A stretch of DNA of 9,781 nucleotides. Source: JBFHDX01 sp041584475 (lineage in GTDB: Bacteria; Pseudomonadota; Alphaproteobacteria; UBA8366; JADFVY01). Location: contig JBFHDX010000131.1 of NCBI GenBank assembly GCA_041584475.1, positions 1 through 9,781 on the forward strand. Reading direction: 5' to 3'. Of the stretch, positions 5,797 through 9,781 are shown in pieces; position 1 is the first letter of the stretch, and every line of letters begins with the position of its first letter. Both the position numbers and the translations under genes were made by a program. Under the pieces are notes generated by a model. That model was not told the DNA's origin. It did no database searches and saw only the letters and a list, made by a program, of their open reading frames with translations.

Positions 5797-8391
5797 GTCA
5801 GGGAAAACAGTGCAGAGGGAGGAGCGGTCAGGGACTACGTCGCCGAGACCGATACGGGCGCCCGGGCACCGGTCGGGGATATCTCGCGCAAGGTCCTGAT
5901 CTTCGTTCCCCTCGCATGGTCGCTGTTCCAGCTGTGGATCGCGTCGCCGCTGCCCTTCATGCTGGCCGATTTCGTGCCGTTGATGAACGATACCCACACG
6001 CGCTCGATCCACCTCGCCTTCGCCGTCTTCCTGGCCTTTCTCTCGTTTCCGGCGTTCAAGCGCTCGCCGCGCGACCGGATCCCCGTGCAGGACTGGGTCG
6101 TGGCGGCAATCGGTGCGTTCAGCGCAGCCTACACCGCGATTTTCGCAGCCTCGCTGGCAACCCGTCCGGGCCTGCCGACGACGGCCGATCTGTTCTTCGC
6201 CGGGCTCGGCATGATCACGCTTCTCGAGGCGACCCGACGCTCGCTCGGGCCGCCGCTCATGTTCGTGGCGCTGCTGTTCCTGTCGTATGTGTTCTTCGGC
6301 CATCTGGCGCCCGAGGTCATCGCCTGGAAGGGGGCGTCGTTCCAGAAGGCGATGTCGCATCTCTGGCTGACCCAGGAGGGCGTGTTCGGCATCGGTCTCG
6401 GCGTATCGACGACGTTCGTGTTCCTGTTCGTCCTGTTCGGCGCCCTCCTCGACAAGGCCGGCGCCGGCAATTACTTCACGATGGTGGCCTTTTCGCTGCT
6501 AGGCCACATGCGGGGCGGGCCGGCGAAGGCGGCGGTCGTCTCCTCGGCCATGAACGGCATGATCTCGGGATCGTCGATCGCCAACGTCGTCGTCACCGGC
6601 ACCTTCACGATTCCGCTGATGAAGCGCGTCGGCTTCCCGGCCGAGAAGGCCGGCGCGGTGGAGGTCGCGTCCTCGACCAACGGGCAGCTGACGCCGCCGA
6701 TCATGGGGGCGGCCGCCTTTCTGATGATCGAGTATGTCGGCATCTCGTACGTCGAAGTCATCAAGCACGCCTTCCTGCCGGCGATTATCTCGTACATCGC
6801 CCTGGTCTATATCGTGCACCTGGAGGCGCTGAAGGCCGGCATGGTCGGGTTGCAGCGGCGGGTCACCAGCGGCCTGCTGCCCCGGATCGCCAGCTTCGTC
6901 GGCACGATCCTCGGCCTGATCATCCTCTCCGGCATCGTCTATTACGGCTTCGGCTGGCTCAAGCCGCTGGCCGGCGACGCGACCATCTGGATCGCCGGCG
7001 TCGTCATCGTCCTCGCTTACGTCGTGCTGATCAAGATCGCCGCTTCGGTGCCGGACCTGGCGCTCGATCCGGGCAAGGACGAACTGACCGAGCTGCCCGA
7101 GCCGAAGCCGACGATGCTGTCGGGCCTGCATTTCCTGCTGCCGGTGGCAGTGCTGATCTGGTGTCTGGTCGTCGAGCGGTTCTCGCCGGGGCTTGCGGCC
7201 TTCTGGGCGTCGGTGCTGATGATCGTGATTTCGCTCACGCAGCACCCGCTGAAGGCGCTGATGCGCGGCGAGCGTCGGAATCTGCGTGATTCGCTGGTCG
7301 AGGACTTCAACCACATGATCGACGGCCTCATCGCCGGCGCCCGCAACATGATCGGCATCGGCATCGCGACGGCGGTGGCCGGCATCGTCGTCGGCACGGT
7401 GACGCTCACCGGCATCGGCCTCGTGATGACGGAGTTCGTGGAGTTCATTTCCGGCGGCAACCTGATGCTGATGCTTCTGTTCACCGCGTTCATCAGCCTG
7501 CTGCTCGGGATGGGGCTGCCGACGACGGCCAACTACATCGTGGTGTCGACCCTGATGGCGCCGGTGATCGTCACGCTCGGAGCGGAGTCCGGCCTGATCG
7601 TGCCGCTGATCGCGGTGCACATGTTCGTCTTCTATTTCGGGATCCTCGCCGACGACACGCCGCCGGTCGGGCTTGCCGCCTTCGCCGCGGCGGCGATTTC
7701 GGGCGGCGATCCGATCCGTACCGGTATCCAGGGCTTCGCCTACGACATCCGGACGGCGATCCTGCCCTTCATGTTCATCTTCAATACCGAGCTCCTGATG
7801 ATCGGCATCGAGAGCACGGCGCACCTCATGCTCGTCGTCACCTCGGCGGTCGCCGCCATGCTGTTGTTCGCGGCGGGGACTCAAGGATATTTCGTGGTGC
7901 GGAGCCGGCTCTGGGAATCGCTGGCGCTGATCCTCGTCGCCTTCACGCTGTTTCGGCCAGGCTTCTGGATGGACATGATCGTCGCGCCGCTGGAGAGCCG
8001 GCCGCCGACCGAACTGATCGAGATCGCCGGCCGGCAGCCACCGGATACGACGCTGCGCGTGATGATGTCGGGTGAGACGATCGACGGCGATTTCGTCACC
8101 AAGATCGTGCCGCTGCCGCTCGGACCGGCGGGCGACGGCGAGTCGCGGCTCGAGCATGCCGGGCTCGCGGTCCGCCAGGAGGCCAGCAGGGTGCTAGTCG
8201 ATAACATCGTCTTCGGCAAGGCGGCGGAAAAGGCGGGTGTCGACTTCGACTGGGAGATCGTCGAAGTGCAGGTCGAGGCCGATCAACCGCCAAAGCAGCT
8301 CATGTTCATTCCTGCGTTGCTGGTGGTCGGCGTCATCGTGGTTCTGCAGCGCCGCCGCAAGGCCGGCGATGTGGCCGTGGCCAAGGCCTGA
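5794..8391 (+). CDS. TRAP-TAXI fused 4TM/12TM permease with DUF3394 C-terminus
   Basis: An 865-residue inner-membrane permease in which the small (DctQ-like) and large (DctM-like) TRAP subunits are fused, as is usual for TAXI systems. It would use an ion gradient, normally sodium, to import the ligand delivered by the TAXI proteins. After a polar N-terminus (1-32), hydrophobic segments at about 33-51, 70-87, 100-122 and 129-170 form the small-subunit part. The large-subunit part follows, with GSSIANVVVTG (259-269), the NGQLTPPIMGAAA loop (296-308), LGMGLPTTANY (571-581) and DDTPPVGLAAFAA (620-632). Residues about 730-835 are a soluble DUF3394-like domain with a PDZ-like stretch (GKAAEKAGVDFD, 808-819), then a last membrane segment (836-851) and a basic tail. 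GTG start with a good ribosome binding site. It is the only permease here, so it probably serves all three binding proteins. Confidence 0.94.
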   Translation: MVRENSAEGGAVRDYVAETDTGARAPVGDISRKVLIFVPLAWSLFQLWIASPLPFMLADFVPLMNDTHTRSIHLAFAVFLAFLSFPAFKRSPRDRIPVQDWVVAAIGAFSAAYTAIFAASLATRPGLPTTADLFFAGLGMITLLEATRRSLGPPLMFVALLFLSYVFFGHLAPEVIAWKGASFQKAMSHLWLTQEGVFGIGLGVSTTFVFLFVLFGALLDKAGAGNYFTMVAFSLLGHMRGGPAKAAVVSSAMNGMISGSSIANVVVTGTFTIPLMKRVGFPAEKAGAVEVASSTNGQLTPPIMGAAAFLMIEYVGISYVEVIKHAFLPAIISYIALVYIVHLEALKAGMVGLQRRVTSGLLPRIASFVGTILGLIILSGIVYYGFGWLKPLAGDATIWIAGVVIVLAYVVLIKIAASVPDLALDPGKDELTELPEPKPTMLSGLHFLLPVAVLIWCLVVERFSPGLAAFWASVLMIVISLTQHPLKALMRGERRNLRDSLVEDFNHMIDGLIAGARNMIGIGIATAVAGIVVGTVTLTGIGLVMTEFVEFISGGNLMLMLLFTAFISLLLGMGLPTTANYIVVSTLMAPVIVTLGAESGLIVPLIAVHMFVFYFGILADDTPPVGLAAFAAAAISGGDPIRTGIQGFAYDIRTAILPFMFIFNTELLMIGIESTAHLMLVVTSAVAAMLLFAAGTQGYFVVRSRLWESLALILVAFTLFRPGFWMDMIVAPLESRPPTELIEIAGRQPPDTTLRVMMSGETIDGDFVTKIVPLPLGPAGDGESRLEHAGLAVRQEASRVLVDNIVFGKAAEKAGVDFDWEIVEVQVEADQPPKQLMFIPALLVVGVIVVLQRRRKAGDVAVAKA

Positions 8392-8403
8392 CGGGAGAGC
8401 CGG

Positions 8404-8832
8404 ATGTACAAGAAGATTTTGCTGGCGGTCGATCTCGGCGAGCCGTCGTCATGGGCGAAAGCACTGCCGACGGCGCTCGAGCTGGGCCGCACGTTCGGCG
8501 CGAAGCTGCACGTCGTCAGCGTACTGCCGGATTTCGGCATGAGCATCGTCGGCTCGTTCTTTCCGGCGGGTTACGAGAAAAAGGCCCTGGCGGACGCCGA
8601 GTCGGCCCTGCGTGCATTCGTCGACAAGAACGTTCCGGCCGACGTGAAGATGACGTGCAACGTCGGTCACGGTCGAGTTTACGAGGAGATCCTGGCGACC
8701 GCCAAGCGCGTCGGCGCCGACCTCATCGTGATGGCCGCACACCGCCCGGAAAACAAGGATTTCCTCTTGGGGCCGAACGCGGCCCGGGTCGCCCGCCACG
8801 CCGAGTGCACGGTCGTGGTGGTGCGCCAGTGA
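8404..8832 (+). CDS. Universal stress protein (UspA family), TRAP-linked
   Basis: A 142-residue single-domain Usp protein, the normal length. It starts YKKILLAVD with the nucleotide-contacting Asp10 and ends with the usual CTVVVVRQ strand. The ATP-binding loop reads AAHRPENKDFLLGPNAARV (111-129). It keeps the Gly of the classic G-x2-G-x9-G(S/T) pattern only in part: Gly123 is followed by Pro-Asn instead of Ser/Thr, so ATP binding is uncertain. The gene follows the permease by 12 nt with GGGAGAG (8393-8399) as ribosome binding site, so it is co-transcribed. By comparison with TeaD, the ATP-binding Usp beside the TeaABC ectoine TRAP system of Halomonas, its likely role is to regulate transporter activity; this is inferred from position. 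It is cytoplasmic and probably dimeric. Confidence 0.92.
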   Translation: MYKKILLAVDLGEPSSWAKALPTALELGRTFGAKLHVVSVLPDFGMSIVGSFFPAGYEKKALADAESALRAFVDKNVPADVKMTCNVGHGRVYEEILATAKRVGADLIVMAAHRPENKDFLLGPNAARVARHAECTVVVVRQ

Positions 8833-8852
8833 CGGGCGGCGGCTCCGTCACT
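8828..8852. terminator. Perfect inverted repeat spanning both convergent stop codons
   Basis: AGTGACGG (8828-8835) and CCGTCACT (8845-8852) form an 8-bp perfect stem with a 9-nt loop. The TGA of usp (8830-8832) lies in the left arm and the TGA of the - strand gene (8848-8850) in the right arm. Being symmetric, it folds in transcripts from either side and is well placed as a shared end-of-transcript structure. There is no T run on either strand, so intrinsic termination is not assured. Confidence 0.5.
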
Positions 8853-9573
8853 CGGCGGGATGGCGCAATCGGGATACGCGCTGCTCCCGTTCTTCCAGTT
8901 CCGCCTCCACCCGCTCGAGCAGATCCTCGGCGGCGTCGCGCTGGCCGTAATGCACGAGGCCGATTCGGGCTTCGACCGCGAGGTCCTGATTCTGCCACGG
9001 GACGATGACCCGGTCGAGCTGGCTCTTCAGCATGGCGGCCCGGCGGCGTGCGTCCTCGGGCGAGATGATCGGCAACAGCAGGGCGAAGCGGCCGCGCTCG
9101 AGGCGCGCCACGTAATCAACTTCGCGGAAGCGGCCGCGCACGATGTTGCCCACCGCGGTGAGAAGATAATCGCCGGCCGACGGGCCGGCCTCCTCGCGAA
9201 CGGCTTGGTGGCTGACGACATCGACAAGCATCAGCGTGCCGACCTCGTCGTAGCGGCGCGCCCGCGCGAGGCTGCGCTGCAAACCCTCTTCGAATCCGCG
9301 CCGGTTGAGAAGTCCTGTCACTTCATCGACCGTCGTATGCGCGCGCAGCCACTCGGCGCGACGCCGTTCGGCCTCCAGCGCCTCTTCTGCGTCCATTGCT
9401 CGCGCCAGCGTTTCGGCCAGGATCCGGCCGACGTCAGCCTTCGCGGCCGGGGCAAGTCCGAGTCCGCCGATCAGACTTTCTGCCTCGCGTTCCGCATCGG
9501 CTGACGGAGATGCACCGGCTGCCGGTGTGTCCGGCTCCTCGACCGCTACCTTGTCGGAGGGTTCTTCGCTCAT
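8848..9573 (-). CDS. Degenerate GGDEF-domain protein, possible c-di-GMP receptor
   Basis: A 241-residue cytoplasmic protein. An acidic, Pro/Ala-rich N-terminus (1-30) leads to a helical, probably coiled-coil stretch (about 44-78), then a GGDEF-type domain from TVDEVTGLLNRRGF (81-94) to about 210, and a charged C-terminal helix. The signature active site is lost: ERGRF (159-163) stands where GGDEF should be, and the second acidic residue of the usual DxD is Val120 (only Asp118 remains). The product-binding I-site RxxD is kept as REVD (150-153) at the canonical five residues before that motif. It should not make c-di-GMP but could bind it. The ATG at 9573 is preceded by GGAGGAGG eight bases away; a TTG 18 bases upstream overlaps that site and is not favoured. 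No membrane segment or sensor domain is visible. A link to the transporter is not evident. Confidence 0.82.
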   Translation of the reverse strand: MSEEPSDKVAVEEPDTPAAGASPSADAEREAESLIGGLGLAPAAKADVGRILAETLARAMDAEEALEAERRRAEWLRAHTTVDEVTGLLNRRGFEEGLQRSLARARRYDEVGTLMLVDVVSHQAVREEAGPSAGDYLLTAVGNIVRGRFREVDYVARLERGRFALLLPIISPEDARRRAAMLKSQLDRVIVPWQNQDLAVEARIGLVHYGQRDAAEDLLERVEAELEEREQRVSRLRHPAE

Positions 9574-9660
9574 TGCCGTTGCCTCCTCCAATCGGTTCCC
9601 GCGCCGGCCGAAGCCGGGTCCGATCGCCCGGTGTCCAACGCAGGTCGCCGAGACATCCGT
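9574..9660 (-). promoter_or_regulatory. Short intergenic region with strong Shine-Dalgarno and UUCG hairpin
   Basis: This 87-nt gap separates two - strand genes. It holds the very strong Shine-Dalgarno GGAGGAGG (9582-9589, - strand) for the GGDEF gene and a 5-bp stem closed by a UUCG tetraloop (9604-9617). I could not place a convincing promoter, so the GGDEF gene may be co-transcribed with the gene upstream. Confidence 0.45.
9604..9617 (-). terminator. CCGGC-UUCG-GCCGG hairpin
   Basis: On the - strand, CCGGC and GCCGG pair around a UUCG tetraloop, an unusually stable RNA fold. It lies about 44 nt after the stop of the upstream gene and about 31 nt before the GGDEF start. No T run follows, so it may be a 3'-end stabiliser or weak attenuator, not a full terminator. 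Confidence 0.3.
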
Positions 9661-9781
9661 TCAGCCCTCCCCGCAAATCCGCTTGAGGGCCTGCCACTGG
9701 CTGTCGCTCAGGCCCGGTCCGCCACCGTTTCCCGCCGCTTCCGCGACATAACGGGCGCGGGCCGGGGTGGCCGGGTGCGTG
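9661..9781 (-). CDS. C-terminal end of a truncated gene, possibly M48-family metallopeptidase
   Basis: The last 39 residues of a - strand gene cut by the window edge, with a TGA stop at 9661-9663. The piece begins THPATPARARYVAE and ends LSDSQWQALKRICGEG. A Thr-His-Pro-x-Thr-Pro-x-Arg segment near the C-terminus is typical of M48 (Ste24/HtpX-like) zinc peptidases of the periplasm, where it follows the catalytic HExxH domain; here that domain lies outside the window. The assignment rests on this short motif only. The reading frame is preferred over the neighbouring ones because it gives a sensible composition and stops cleanly. Confidence 0.4.
   Translation of the reverse strand, partial: THPATPARARYVAEAAGNGGGPGLSDSQWQALKRICGEG

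Noticed and set aside
6499..8157. Long - strand open frame (552 codons) opposite the permease
   Set aside because: Extreme His/Arg/Asp/Glu content is what the complement of membrane-protein codons gives in GC-rich DNA; it is a shadow, not a gene.
9434..9697. - strand frame overlapping the GGDEF gene start
   Set aside because: It lies out of frame across the Shine-Dalgarno and the end of the upstream gene and has no recognisable content.

Overview
The window is GC-rich bacterial DNA. Coding density is high and codons strongly prefer G or C in the third position. Gene content (TAXI-type TRAP transport, a BKACE-family enzyme, a class III aminotransferase, a TRAP-linked Usp) and start-site style suggest an alphaproteobacterium. 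That assignment is inferred from gene style, not from a marker gene. I saw no tRNA, rRNA, CRISPR array, insertion sequence or phage gene.

Layout, left to right. Positions 1-245 are a non-coding upstream region with an AT-rich edge and small palindromes. On the + strand follow a class III PLP aminotransferase (246-1580), a BKACE/DUF849 beta-keto acid cleavage enzyme (1577-2419) and a divergent TAXI solute-binding protein (2416-3492). These three are joined by 4-nt stop/start overlaps, so they look like one translationally coupled unit. A 207-nt gap (3493-3699) holds a plausible sigma70-like promoter and a foldable leader. Then come two further TAXI solute-binding proteins (3700-4689 and 4758-5744, separated by a strong hairpin), one fused TRAP permease (5794-8391, DctQ-like plus DctM-like parts plus a C-terminal DUF3394/PDZ-like region) and a UspA-family protein (8404-8832). 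On the - strand are a degenerate GGDEF-domain protein (8848-9573) and the 3' end of another gene, possibly an M48 peptidase (9661-9781). The convergent junction at 8828-8852 is a perfect inverted repeat that contains both stop codons.

How the genes may work together (inference). A TRAP-TAXI importer with three alternative binding proteins and one permease brings in an organic or amino acid. The aminotransferase would convert an amino group to a keto group. BKACE would then condense the resulting beta-keto acid with acetyl-CoA, giving acetoacetate and an acyl-CoA. The Usp protein probably tunes transport, as TeaD does beside TeaABC. The substrate cannot be read from the sequence. In BKACE, the position of the amine-contacting Glu of Kce appears to be Arg, which hints at an anionic substrate. 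The most notable points are the three binding proteins per permease, the divergent first binding protein tied to the catabolic enzymes, and the GGDEF protein that has lost its active site but keeps an RxxD I-site.
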